DNA of 22,291 bases from a virus. Each line of letters begins with the position of its first letter. Position 1 is the stretch's first letter. Below the pieces are notes generated by a model. The model searched no databases. It was not told the origin of the DNA and saw only the letters and a list, made by a program, of their open reading frames with translations. The DNA lies in the IMG/VR virus record IMGVR_UViG_3300035070_000584, positions 1 to 22,291 of that record. One strand, given 5' to 3'. A program made the translations under genes and the position numbers. This document shows positions 13,902-20,817 of this stretch, in pieces.

Positions 13902-15602
13902 TTAGTGGGTTTCTTTCCAAGTCGTGCCGATTGAATACTCACTATCTAGTGGACATCGTAGGTCAAATTGTTTCTCTACACGTTTCATTGCCTCCTTTGT
14001 AATGTTACCAAAATCTACAGCTTGTTCCTTACGGACTTCAAACTGCACCTCATCATGGACGTTAGCCACTGGCTTAGCATCCAAGTTCTGCTTGTCGACC
14101 TCATCAATTATATTGAGTAGCCATTGCTTACATATAATAGCACCCGCCCCTTGAATAAGTGTATTCAAACTAGAGTGAATGGATCGTGCAAGTAGAATCC
14201 TTTTATCAAGCGCAACCAATTGGTACTCACCATACTTGCGCTTACGTTGTTGTAATAAATTAACTAAGTTACTTGTTAAAGTTTTCATACCTTTAACTTT
14301 ATTTATAAATCTCTTACGACTACCTAATCCAGCAACCGTATCACCACCTACTATCTGACCTAGCTTTGCATCTCCAGCTCCATAGATAAATGCATAGACC
14401 CAAGTCTTTGCCGTTGGTCTATCTTTTAATCCGATAATCTTTTGATTGTATGTATGTATATCACCATCAACTACTTGCTCCGTGAACTTTGGGTTCTGTA
14501 AGTAATGCGCAAAGCATCGTAGTTCTAAACCACTAGCATCCGAACCGACTAAACAATACTTATTTGGATCTTGTATAGTCCATAATGAACGACACTCTTT
14601 ACCGTATGGTGAGTAACTTGCTGGAACTTGTGCCATATTAGGGCCATAGTGACTCATACGAGATGTCACACAACCCAGTGTTATGACTCTGCCGTGCACT
14701 CGGTTATCACCTTTAACATTCTTCAACCACGATTGTATTTGTGATACACGTTTCTCATACAATAGATACTCTGCAATCATCTTAGCCTCTGGATAATCTA
14801 ACTCCTTTAAAACTTTCTCATCTATAACTGGTAGTCCAGTTGGTGTGGTTTTACTTGGTACCCAATCATATTTCTTTTGTAATCGTTCTGCCACTTGCTT
14901 ACGAGAACTAGGGTTAAACTCATCGACGTGATCCTTGAGTGGTTTACCAGTGGTCTTATGAAATCGTGGTGTATATATTGTAGGGAATATAGTTTTCAAA
15001 TCTTTCTTTAAATCTTCTGACTTTGTTTTCAACTCTTCTAATAAATCATGTGCCTTATTTACATTTAAATAGAATCCATTCTTCTCTTGTTGATCTATAA
15101 TTCTTCTGACTCTATGTTCCATACGTACACTCTCTACACTAAACCGTGTTATCTTAGGTGCTAGGTGTGCCATAAGTTTACGTGTGACATGTACATCTTG
15201 TTGACAATACTTCAGCATCTCTTCTGAATATTCCTCGAAGTCTTTAAACTCTAGCTTACCACCTCGTGTTAGTTTCTTACCCCAAGATTTTAAACTATGA
15301 CCACCATCTATGTGTGCATTAATCATTTGAGATATAAGAAGTGTATCAATAATATTTTCCAAGGGAATTGTTATGCCTAATAATCTTTCTAGCACTGGGC
15401 CATCAAAGCTTACACCATTATGCATGATGTACTTACGATCTTGATTGTGAAACTCTTTGAACTCTTTACATCCTTGCTCTTGTATAAAGTCTCTCTGTTC
15501 TCCAGTTGCATAGTCTTGAATACATATACAATGTATCTTGGTAGCATCTAAACTATCCGTCTCTATATCTAGAACTACTGTGTCAAATTTTGAATCCATC
15601 AT
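13902..15602 (-). CDS. Family A DNA polymerase (T7 gp5-like) with 3'-5' exonuclease
   Basis: 566 aa. Exonuclease motifs: VLDIETD (Asp12, Glu14), HNGVSFDGP (Asp67), YCQQD (Tyr132, Asp136). Polymerase motifs: A, SDASGLELRCFAHYL (Asp355); B, DRPTAKTWVYAFIYGAG with Lys399 and Tyr403; C, NVHDEVQFEV (His516-Glu518). Tyr403 aligns with E. coli PolI position 762 and T7 Tyr526. T7 gp5 has 704 aa; the segment before FNPSSR that holds its thioredoxin-binding loop (about 76 aa) is only about 25-30 aa here, so thioredoxin dependence is doubtful (inference). AAGGAGGTGA (15612-15603) is an unusually complete ribosome site; the second ATG (15599) has the better spacing. The start overlaps the primase-helicase gene by 20 nt. 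Confidence 0.95.
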   Translation of the reverse strand: MMDSKFDTVVLDIETDSLDATKIHCICIQDYATGEQRDFIQEQGCKEFKEFHNQDRKYIMHNGVSFDGPVLERLLGITIPLENIIDTLLISQMINAHIDGGHSLKSWGKKLTRGGKLEFKDFEEYSEEMLKYCQQDVHVTRKLMAHLAPKITRFSVESVRMEHRVRRIIDQQEKNGFYLNVNKAHDLLEELKTKSEDLKKDLKTIFPTIYTPRFHKTTGKPLKDHVDEFNPSSRKQVAERLQKKYDWVPSKTTPTGLPVIDEKVLKELDYPEAKMIAEYLLYEKRVSQIQSWLKNVKGDNRVHGRVITLGCVTSRMSHYGPNMAQVPASYSPYGKECRSLWTIQDPNKYCLVGSDASGLELRCFAHYLQNPKFTEQVVDGDIHTYNQKIIGLKDRPTAKTWVYAFIYGAGDAKLGQIVGGDTVAGLGSRKRFINKVKGMKTLTSNLVNLLQQRKRKYGEYQLVALDKRILLARSIHSSLNTLIQGAGAIICKQWLLNIIDEVDKQNLDAKPVANVHDEVQFEVRKEQAVDFGNITKEAMKRVEKQFDLRCPLDSEYSIGTTWKETH

Positions 15603-17271
15603 TCACCTCCTTGAAGTCATCGTTGTCTTTGGATTTTGGGTTAGATATTTCAGTTAAGCGACCACTATCTTTATGCCATTGTAACCAACAACATGGGCCA
15701 GTCTCTCCACTAAATCTGTTCTTCAGTATACGAACTGTAGTTTGGTTTCTCTTCTCCATGTCTTCTGCTTGTCCGTTTCTTTCTAATGAGAAACAAAAGT
15801 CAGAAAGTTGTGCAATACCATGTGAACCTCTGAGTTGTGACAGACTAACTATCGCACCTTCTTCGTGTCCACTATCTGAACTAGCTCGTCTACTTAAATG
15901 AGATACCAACATCAGATGTATGTTCTGTTCTTGAACTAAAGTTCTAAGCCTTGTCATGATACTATCGATTGCTCTTCTCTCATTGTCACCAGTCATAGCC
16001 GATACAATCATAGTCAAGTGATCGAGTATAATAAACTTACAATCTAATCCACTAGCTAGGTATTGTACTTTAGATATGATGTTATCGATATCAGTAGAAC
16101 CAAAGTGATCCCACATTCTTACTTTGTTTGTACCAAGGGTAGCCTCCCATGCTGCACGTTTCTCTTCCATAGTTGATTCACAGAATGGTAGGTGCAGTGG
16201 TTTGTTGGCATGTACAGACATGATACCTTTGGTTGTTCGTTCAACAGATTCCTCTAAGAATAAACAACCAACTGAATGATTACTGTTCTTTATTATATGA
16301 TAAGCTAGTTCTCTCATTACACTAGACTTACCTATACCTGACCCCGCAGTGTACGTACATAACTCACCGAGTCTCATACCATAAGTCATAGTATTCATAC
16401 CCTCCCACGGATAAGGTATTGATTCAATTACCTTTTCATTAGCAATAAGATCCCATGTATTCTCACCAAGTATGATACCCTCTGGTGTATATGTTTGTGC
16501 AGCATAGTATCTATCTTTAAATTCTTTTTGTTTACCTTGCATAAGATAATCATTAGCATCTTTAAGATTAAGATTAACTATGTGTACTTTTTTTGGAGGG
16601 AATAGTTCGGCTACTCTTCTACTAGCCTCACGTCCTGGATCGTCATTATCAAAGCATAGGTATATCTTTTCAAAACTATTTAAAAATTCATACTGCTTTT
16701 TACAATCGGTGATAGCTCCAGCTGCACCAGTTCTAACACTAACAACTGGATAGGAGTTTGGTGCAAACATTTCGAACACAGATAAAGCATCTATCTCTCC
16801 CTCACATATTGTTATTGTTTTTAAATTGTTAGAACTAAATAGATGTTGACCAAACAATAAAGCTTTACCAGTCTTGCCCTCTACACTGAATGATTTATCG
16901 GCTACTCTTCTGACCTTAGTGGCGATATGATTACCCTCACTATCATAGTATGGGTAGTGGTGTTTATATACATTAGGTTTATCACTGTTAGTTGTAGTCA
17001 CTCCGAAGAACTCACAAGTCTTTTGGCTTATCTTTCTTTCGGTAATAGGTTGACTAATACCTAGTGGTATAACTTGTGGCGCCGAGCCTTGAATTTTTGT
17101 GTCATCTCCGAGCAGTTCCTCAAGGCGGGTCTTGTCCTTGGGAGGCTCAGTGTAGGTGCGGCACGAGAAGCAGAATCGTGAGCCGTCAGCATATAAAGCA
17201 TTGGCATCGGATGATCCACACTTATCACAAGTTGTGTGCCTTACGAATGGGTTAGGATTATTAGTTGTCAT
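15583..17271 (-). CDS. Primase-helicase (T7 gp4-like)
   Basis: 562 aa from the ATG at 17271, close to T7 gp4 (566). AAGGAG lies seven bases before it. A longer frame to 17358 runs through a promoter and is rejected. Zinc-binding domain: Cys15, Cys18, Cys34, Cys37. TOPRIM primase core: CEGEIDA (156-162) and FDNDDPG (207-213). RecA-type helicase: Walker A AGSGIGKSS (309-317), Walker B FIILDH (413-418), then SHLSRR and SQLRGSHGIAQLSD (478-491). Family knowledge: it unwinds DNA as a hexamer and makes primers for the polymerase. All three parts are intact. It leads the replication operon, and the repeat-rich region 17388-17554 lies directly upstream. Confidence 0.95.
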   Translation of the reverse strand: MTTNNPNPFVRHTTCDKCGSSDANALYADGSRFCFSCRTYTEPPKDKTRLEELLGDDTKIQGSAPQVIPLGISQPITERKISQKTCEFFGVTTTNSDKPNVYKHHYPYYDSEGNHIATKVRRVADKSFSVEGKTGKALLFGQHLFSSNNLKTITICEGEIDALSVFEMFAPNSYPVVSVRTGAAGAITDCKKQYEFLNSFEKIYLCFDNDDPGREASRRVAELFPPKKVHIVNLNLKDANDYLMQGKQKEFKDRYYAAQTYTPEGIILGENTWDLIANEKVIESIPYPWEGMNTMTYGMRLGELCTYTAGSGIGKSSVMRELAYHIIKNSNHSVGCLFLEESVERTTKGIMSVHANKPLHLPFCESTMEEKRAAWEATLGTNKVRMWDHFGSTDIDNIISKVQYLASGLDCKFIILDHLTMIVSAMTGDNERRAIDSIMTRLRTLVQEQNIHLMLVSHLSRRASSDSGHEEGAIVSLSQLRGSHGIAQLSDFCFSLERNGQAEDMEKRNQTTVRILKNRFSGETGPCCWLQWHKDSGRLTEISNPKSKDNDDFKEVNDGFKI

Positions 17272-17305
17272 ATGTCGTCTCCTTATTTTTGCGGGTCTTA
17301 CCCTA

Positions 17306-17334
17306 TAAATACATCCTCTAATTATTTTTGTCAA
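17306..17334 (-). promoter_or_regulatory. Sigma70-like promoter before primase-helicase
   Basis: On the - strand, TTGACA (17334-17329) is followed after 17 bases by TATTTA (17311-17306). The -35 is perfect; the -10 matches only three of six. The start codon lies 35 bases downstream and the repeat arrays lie just upstream. Confidence 0.5.
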
Positions 17335-17387
17335 GGGGTTGCCAGATTTCGAAATCAATGATAGCCTATCCCCATATACAGAGGGGG

Positions 17388-17399
17388 ACTATATATAGT
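17388..17399. repeat. 12-bp palindrome ACTATATATAGT, copy 1
   Basis: A perfect palindrome identical to 17543-17554. The two copies bracket the 11-bp and 10-bp arrays. A five-base CCCC/GGGG-type inverted repeat (17369-17388) lies beside it. Confidence 0.8.
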
Positions 17400-17439
17400 C
17401 TAGTATTAGTCTAGTGTTAGTCTAATGCTAGTTCTATAG
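17396..17439. repeat. Four tandem 11-bp repeats
   Basis: Units TAGTCTAGTAT, TAGTCTAGTGT, TAGTCTAATGC and TAGTTCTATAG follow each other without gaps. The word TTAGTCTAGTG at 17406-17416 recurs exactly, in reverse, at 21728-21738. Iteron-like; candidate binding sites upstream of the primase-helicase promoter. Confidence 0.75.
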
Positions 17440-17450
17440 GGATCTAATAA

Positions 17451-17550
17451 TAACTATAATTATCTCTTTATAACTATAGGTATCTATAGATAACTATAGG
17501 TATCTATATATAACTATAGGTAACTATAGATAACTATAGATAACTATATA
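17451..17550. repeat. Ten in-phase 10-bp repeats (iteron-like, possible origin or control region)
   Basis: Every ten bases from 17451 a unit close to TAACTATAGR begins: TAACTATAAT, TATCTCTTTA, TAACTATAGG, TATCTATAGA, TAACTATAGG, TATCTATATA, TAACTATAGG, TAACTATAGA, TAACTATAGA, TAACTATATA. The first six alternate TAAC/TATC, giving a 20-bp higher-order repeat. The period equals one helical turn. Nearly all A/T, with a CTATAG palindrome in many units. It lies between the HNH gene and the primase-helicase. A replication origin or multi-site operator is the natural reading; neither is proven. Confidence 0.85.
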
Positions 17551-17554
17551 TAGT
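17543..17554. repeat. 12-bp palindrome ACTATATATAGT, copy 2
   Basis: Identical to 17388-17399. It covers the stop codon of the HNH gene and overlaps the last 10-bp unit. Confidence 0.8.
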
Positions 17555-18038
17555 GGCCACACCCTTTGTTTCTACCTTTGAAGTTCTGTGTTCTCCCATG
17601 ACAATTACGGCAGAGCACCATCGAGTTTGACAGACGGTTGTGATAGCGATTCCCATCGATATGATGGAACTCCATCGGCGCCTCTTCTGCCCCTACTTTA
17701 CATTGGTGACAATACCATTGGTTAGTATCCTTGAGATAAGCAATGATCAGTCTCTTCTTACCAACAGACTTACCCATATGTTCATCTCGTTCTATTTTAG
17801 TATTGCGAATATATTTGCGATGCTTTTGTTGGCATACATTATCACAATACTTGTTCATTGTATTGTTCCGTTTTGGTTGTTCTTTGTTACAATAGTTGCA
17901 ACGGAAAACACCTGGATCTTTCTTGATCCGTTTAACATACAACTTATTGTTAACAGTTGTTGCACAACTTATCGAACAATACACATTCCGTGAGGATGTG
18001 ACCTCATTATCACACCCTACTCTTTTGCAGCTTGTCAT
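17544..18038 (-). CDS. HNH endonuclease with several zinc ribbons
   Basis: 164 aa, very Cys/Lys/Arg-rich. Zinc-knuckle pairs occur at Cys4/Cys9, Cys21/Cys25, Cys47/Cys50 and Cys65/Cys69. The HNH domain follows: Cys110/Cys113, MEFHHIDGN (His125, His126), the Asn-rich NRLSNSMVLCRNCHGRT with Cys143, Cys146 and His147. All catalytic and zinc residues appear intact. Family knowledge: phage HNH proteins are often free-standing homing nucleases, or cut DNA at packaging or replication sites. It lies directly against the repeat arrays, its stop codon being inside the palindrome. It overlaps the upstream gene by four bases (ATGA), so it belongs to the early operon. Confidence 0.87.
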   Translation of the reverse strand: MTSCKRVGCDNEVTSSRNVYCSISCATTVNNKLYVKRIKKDPGVFRCNYCNKEQPKRNNTMNKYCDNVCQQKHRKYIRNTKIERDEHMGKSVGKKRLIIAYLKDTNQWYCHQCKVGAEEAPMEFHHIDGNRYHNRLSNSMVLCRNCHGRTQNFKGRNKGCGHYI

Positions 18039-18274
18039 TTGAAGTTGACCCTCACTACATTATCTGGTGCCTCAGTGTCACATGGACGATCGTCAGTGGT
18101 TACTTCGTTTAGTATCCTATCTCTCACAGATTGTTTAGGTGGATTCAATATCTCATACATTGCATAGTCAATTAACTTACCAATCTCTTGATCAGATAGA
18201 TCATCTACATCTGTACCATCTCGCACTTGATCTATAACTTCTCTCATCATTTGTTTTAAAGTTTCTAGTTTCAT
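18035..18274 (-). CDS. Hypothetical small acidic protein
   Basis: 79 aa, no known family. It begins with an amphipathic helix (METLK-type, KQMMREVIDQVRDG) and an acidic stretch DVDDLSDQEIGKLIDYAMYEIL that may form a small helical bundle, and ends with a disordered-looking tail. AAGGAG lies before the ATG. Start and stop overlap its neighbours, so it is a regular member of the early operon. Confidence 0.72.
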   Translation of the reverse strand: MKLETLKQMMREVIDQVRDGTDVDDLSDQEIGKLIDYAMYEILNPPKQSVRDRILNEVTTDDRPCDTEAPDNVVRVNFK

Positions 18275-18480
18275 TATTGTTTCTCCTTGTCAGTTCGTGG
18301 GTTAAATATGTCCTCAAAGATAGCTTCAACAACATCAACATATTCTTCTTGAGAATATCTTTTAATTGATACTGTTTGTACTATATCTTTGAAGTGTTTT
18401 ATCTTAGCTAATGCATAGACTATTTCTACATCAGAAAGAATCTCGTCATCGTTTATATCTGATCCGTTACTTTTTACCAT
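18274..18480 (-). CDS. Hypothetical small protein
   Basis: 68 aa from the ATG at 18480, chosen because GGGAG lies ten bases upstream and it leaves only a 14-nt overlap with the previous gene; a longer frame to 18522 would overlap by 56. No family recognised. Mostly helical and acidic (DDEILSDVEIVYALAKIKHFKDIV; YVDVVEAIFEDIF). The DVVEAIFEDIFNP ending loosely resembles the AMYEILNP of the next gene, so the two may be distant relatives. Confidence 0.68.
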   Translation of the reverse strand: MVKSNGSDINDDEILSDVEIVYALAKIKHFKDIVQTVSIKRYSQEEYVDVVEAIFEDIFNPRTDKEKQ

Positions 18481-18676
18481 GGAAATACTCCCTCTTATCT
18501 TTGTATTGTTTATATGTATCACATTTTACTGCGACAACTTTGCCGTTAGACTTTTCGTACTGCTCATAGATTTGAGAGACGATAGGCTCACACTCATTGT
18601 ATACTTTTGGTATAGTCTTCTCGTATAACCGAGAGTTAATCTCAATCCAAAAGGTTATGATCACTGGTTCAATCAT
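18467..18676 (-). CDS. Hypothetical small protein
   Basis: 69 aa. It begins IEPVIITFWIEINSRLYEKTIP, likely a beta hairpin, followed by a helix (ECEPIVSQIYEQYEK) and a short strand (GKVVAVKCDTY). The same EPIV-[SE]-Q word and order occur in the gene upstream (18669-18890), suggesting a duplicated small fold. AAGGA precedes the ATG. It overlaps both neighbours. Confidence 0.7.
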   Translation of the reverse strand: MIEPVIITFWIEINSRLYEKTIPKVYNECEPIVSQIYEQYEKSNGKVVAVKCDTYKQYKDKREYFHGKK

Positions 18677-18890
18677 GATTATTCCTTTGTCTTATAAGAT
18701 GAAACTTCCAACCAATACACATATGCCCAGAGTTTATTCCATCTCGATTAATATTCAATCGTTTAAACTCTTGTTCAACGATCGGTTCTAGATTGTCACA
18801 GTTCTTTCGTTCCATAACAAACCTCTCCTCCACACCAGTTGGTGTAGAGAAAATTAGGTATAGGGCAAACAGTTCTTTAGTCATCATCAC
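18669..18890 (-). CDS. Hypothetical small protein
   Basis: 73 aa. ELFALYLIFSTPTGVEERFV at the start reads as a strand-turn-strand rather than a membrane span. It is followed by CDNLEPIVEQEFKRLNINRDG, parallel to the EPIVSQIYEQYEK helix of the next gene. No family recognised. Three successive Met codons open the frame, so the exact start is uncertain; the ribosome site is weak, and the gene overlaps the end of the one before it. Confidence 0.66.
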   Translation of the reverse strand: MMMTKELFALYLIFSTPTGVEERFVMERKNCDNLEPIVEQEFKRLNINRDGINSGHMCIGWKFHLIRQRNNHD

Positions 18891-19149
18891 TCGCTTTCTT
18901 TCTTGCCTCCAATACTTTCTGATGTGCAGTTAATATTAAATGTGTAGCACTTGAATCCTCTGGCGCATGAAAGTAACATGCATCCATGAGGGTTGTCATA
19001 GCACCAACAAACAGATTCTGTCTGTTAACAATCTCAGCTTCTAGATTAGTGATTAACTTTACTGTCTCGTCTTGAGCATACTCTCGCTCTCGTAAATCAT
19101 CATCATCGTTATCATCTGAGTAGTCAAAGCCGTCAACATCTTTTAACAT
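18877..19149 (-). CDS. Hypothetical acidic helical protein
   Basis: 90 aa from the ATG at 19149, which has AAGGAG five bases upstream; a longer frame to 19251 would run into the next gene without a better site. The first 25 residues are very acidic (DYSDDNDDDDLRERE). The rest is helical with two conserved-looking blocks (LITNLEAEIVNRQNLFVGAMTTLM; THLILTAHQKVLEARKKA). No known family. A DNA-mimic or protein-binding role is conceivable from the acidity, but nothing more specific can be said. Confidence 0.7.
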   Translation of the reverse strand: MLKDVDGFDYSDDNDDDDLREREYAQDETVKLITNLEAEIVNRQNLFVGAMTTLMDACYFHAPEDSSATHLILTAHQKVLEARKKASDDD

Positions 19150-19159
19150 TATGTCTCCT

Positions 19160-19345
19160 TTAAAATAATGGTTCGTATTCTCTACCTTGCAGTAGCATTT
19201 CTTCGTAGTAGTCGGCTTGTGTCTCATACCACATAGCCTTGTTGTCCTCACCTTTCACTCTAGACATTCGTGCTTGGTGACGACAGTCATTCATTGCTTG
19301 TTCGCAATGTATGAATCGTGGGTCAACACCAATAGACTTGCTCAT
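19160..19345 (-). CDS. Hypothetical small protein
   Basis: 61 aa, charged, with a helix around CEQAMNDCRHQARMSRVKG and a Tyr/Glu-rich end (WYETQADYYEEMLLQGREYEPLF). No family recognised. AAGGAGG lies six bases before the ATG, inside the end of the methyltransferase gene (23-nt overlap). Confidence 0.7.
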   Translation of the reverse strand: MSKSIGVDPRFIHCEQAMNDCRHQARMSRVKGEDNKAMWYETQADYYEEMLLQGREYEPLF

Positions 19346-20270
19346 GATCGTCCTCCTTTGTTACAGTTACTATTGATTTAAATAATTGATAGGCAATCTG
19401 TGGCACTATGGAATTACCAAGTGCCTTTATTCGATTGGCTCTATCTTTGTCCAATTCGTAGGATATCCCATGAGGAACTCCACGAACTGAGCATTCAGTT
19501 TGCCACCATGTACGTTGTCCTTGAGGGCTACTGATGGAACTGACTTGTCCCTCATCTTTTTCCATGTTGGTTTGAACCCTATATCCTTGTAGTCCTTCGC
19601 CTTTGGAGTCGGATACATCCCCTCGTGTTGTAGTTTGTTTACCACATCGTTCAGTTTCGCTCCGAACTTTGTTCCAGTTTTTAGCCTCGTCACTGACCAC
19701 CCACTTTTGTTTTGCTTTACTGTGTTTGGTGGTGCTACTACGTCCATCTGACAACTCGCCGATGGAGTTGGATACATTGTGTCCAATGATCCAGACTCTT
19801 TTTCTTTGGTGCCAAGCACCGATGCTTGAAGCTGGAATAACAAGACATTGGACTTGGAAACCCTCTTTCTCCAAGTCATCTTGCACTTGTCTGAGTACCA
19901 TGCCGTCTTGGATGCTAACAAGTCCGTCAACATTTTCTCCAATAAACCATTCTGGTTTTGTTTCGGCAACGACTCTAAGAGTTTCATCCCAGAGATATCT
20001 GTCGTCATCTTTGCCTTTTCTTTTTCCAGCTTGACTGAATGGTTGGCATGGGAATCCTCCACTGACAATTGTAACTCCATCTGTTTCATAATCTTCTCCT
20101 TTCACTGTTCTAATATCAGATATGATTGGTGTGTTACTCCAATGTTTACGTAATACTTTCTGACAGAATGGGTCTTTCTCTACAAAGGCTACAGTTGGTA
20201 TGCCGTTTGCCTCTGCACCAAGAGAGAACCCACCGATGCCAGAAAATAAATCTAGTAGTTTATGTTTCAT
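19323..20270 (-). CDS. C5 cytosine DNA methyltransferase
   Basis: 315 aa with the family motifs in order: I, LLDLFSGIGGFSLGAE (5-20); IV, GGFPCQPFSQAG with the catalytic Cys75; VI, ENVDG (112-116); VIII, QRKRVW (155-160); and X, ALGNSIVPQIAY (283-294). The target-recognition region (about 165-270) is short and rich in Ser/Lys/Gly. It transfers a methyl group from S-adenosylmethionine to cytosine, probably shielding phage DNA from host restriction; no partner restriction enzyme is nearby. AGGAGG lies four bases before the ATG, which overlaps the upstream stop. A second long frame with its own ribosome site lies inside it (19427-20089). Target sequence unknown. Confidence 0.93.
   Translation of the reverse strand: MKHKLLDLFSGIGGFSLGAEANGIPTVAFVEKDPFCQKVLRKHWSNTPIISDIRTVKGEDYETDGVTIVSGGFPCQPFSQAGKRKGKDDDRYLWDETLRVVAETKPEWFIGENVDGLVSIQDGMVLRQVQDDLEKEGFQVQCLVIPASSIGAWHQRKRVWIIGHNVSNSIGELSDGRSSTTKHSKAKQKWVVSDEAKNWNKVRSETERCGKQTTTRGDVSDSKGEGLQGYRVQTNMEKDEGQVSSISSPQGQRTWWQTECSVRGVPHGISYELDKDRANRIKALGNSIVPQIAYQLFKSIVTVTKEDDHEQVYWC
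19427..20089 (-). CDS. Candidate overprinted gene inside the methyltransferase
   Basis: 220 codons on the same strand as the methyltransferase, one base out of frame. The ATG at 20089 has AAAGGAG (20102-20096) with a six-base spacer, an ideal ribosome site inside coding sequence. The product reads like a protein: TMYPTPSAS and MYPTPKAKD repeats, then GGKLNAQFVEFLMGYPTNWT at the C terminus. I recall similar (L/W)PTP and LNPxWVEWLMGxPxGWT patterns in phage proteins linked to cytosine methyltransferases. Because this frame is locked to the methyltransferase frame, conservation of one can mimic conservation of the other. No function can be given. Real translation is plausible but unproven. Confidence 0.45.
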   Translation of the reverse strand: MKQMELQLSVEDSHANHSVKLEKEKAKMTTDISGMKLLESLPKQNQNGLLEKMLTDLLASKTAWYSDKCKMTWRKRVSKSNVLLFQLQASVLGTKEKESGSLDTMYPTPSASCQMDVVAPPNTVKQNKSGWSVTRLKTGTKFGAKLNDVVNKLQHEGMYPTPKAKDYKDIGFKPTWKKMRDKSVPSVALKDNVHGGKLNAQFVEFLMGYPTNWTKIEPIE

Positions 20271-20488
20271 ATGTCCTCCTTAATATAATATTTCATACTC
20301 CAAGCAAGTGATTCTATCTGCTCCCATATAAACTTAGGTTCACAATACTCAAAAAATTCCCAAGCATTCTCTGAAAGAAACTTATCAAGTTTTTTCTCAG
20401 ACCATTGATCGTAGTCTATTGGTAAAGTCTTGCCTAGATAGTGACCACTTGCCCATCGCAAGTCTTGTTTAGTTACTTCGATAGTCAT
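20267..20488 (-). CDS. Hypothetical small protein
   Basis: 73 aa, rich in Trp/Tyr/Phe and acidic residues (DYDQWSEKKLDKFLSENAWEFFEYCEP; IWEQIESLAWSMKYYIKEDI). No family recognised. GGAGGTGA precedes the ATG. Its stop overlaps the methyltransferase start (ATGA), so the two are probably co-translated. Confidence 0.72.
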   Translation of the reverse strand: MTIEVTKQDLRWASGHYLGKTLPIDYDQWSEKKLDKFLSENAWEFFEYCEPKFIWEQIESLAWSMKYYIKEDI

Positions 20489-20817
20489 ATCTTCACCTCC
20501 TCGTGACCCTCACCACTATCTGGACAGTAGAATAATGTTTCATCTACTACCTCAGAATCGTGTTGTTCTAAGTCCCAATCGATAGCGCCACTTCTCATTC
20601 GTTCTAACTCTTGTTGAGCATCTGCATCAGAGTGAGCCTCGAACCATCGTTCACTTATCACTGTCTCAGTTACAACGTAACGATACATTCTAAGTGGTGC
20701 CTTTTCTTTGAGAGCATCTCGTTCTTCAACACATTTCTTCAATCGCATTTGGAGATTGTGTACCTCTTGTTGCTTTTGGTTTAGTTGTTCAAGTGTAAAG
20801 TTTGTAGCTTTTGTCAT
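20485..20817 (-). CDS. Hypothetical protein with N-terminal coiled coil
   Basis: 110 aa. Residues about 8-40 form a heptad-like coiled coil (LEQLNQKQQEVHNLQMRLKK). Then comes a small alpha/beta part (MYRYVVTETVISERWFEAHSDADAQQEL), which looks like the 'cell-division-like' DpnD/PcfM-type sandwich found in small phage proteins, although this is weak. The tail is acidic. AAGGAGG precedes the ATG. It overlaps both neighbours by four bases. Confidence 0.72.
   Translation of the reverse strand: MTKATNFTLEQLNQKQQEVHNLQMRLKKCVEERDALKEKAPLRMYRYVVTETVISERWFEAHSDADAQQELERMRSGAIDWDLEQHDSEVVDETLFYCPDSGEGHEEVKI

Noticed and set aside
17272-17358. 29-residue N-terminal extension of the primase-helicase
   Set aside because: It would be translated through a TTGACA promoter; the ATG at 17271 has a good ribosome site and begins right before the zinc domain, as in T7 gp4.
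17396-17550. CRISPR array
   Set aside because: Repeat units are 10-11 bp, contiguous and without unique spacers, so these are tandem iteron-like repeats.
19603-20034. 143-codon + strand frame opposite the methyltransferase
   Set aside because: Ser/Leu/Pro-rich antisense product, typical of a shadow, and no ribosome site, unlike the same-strand nested frame at 19427-20089.
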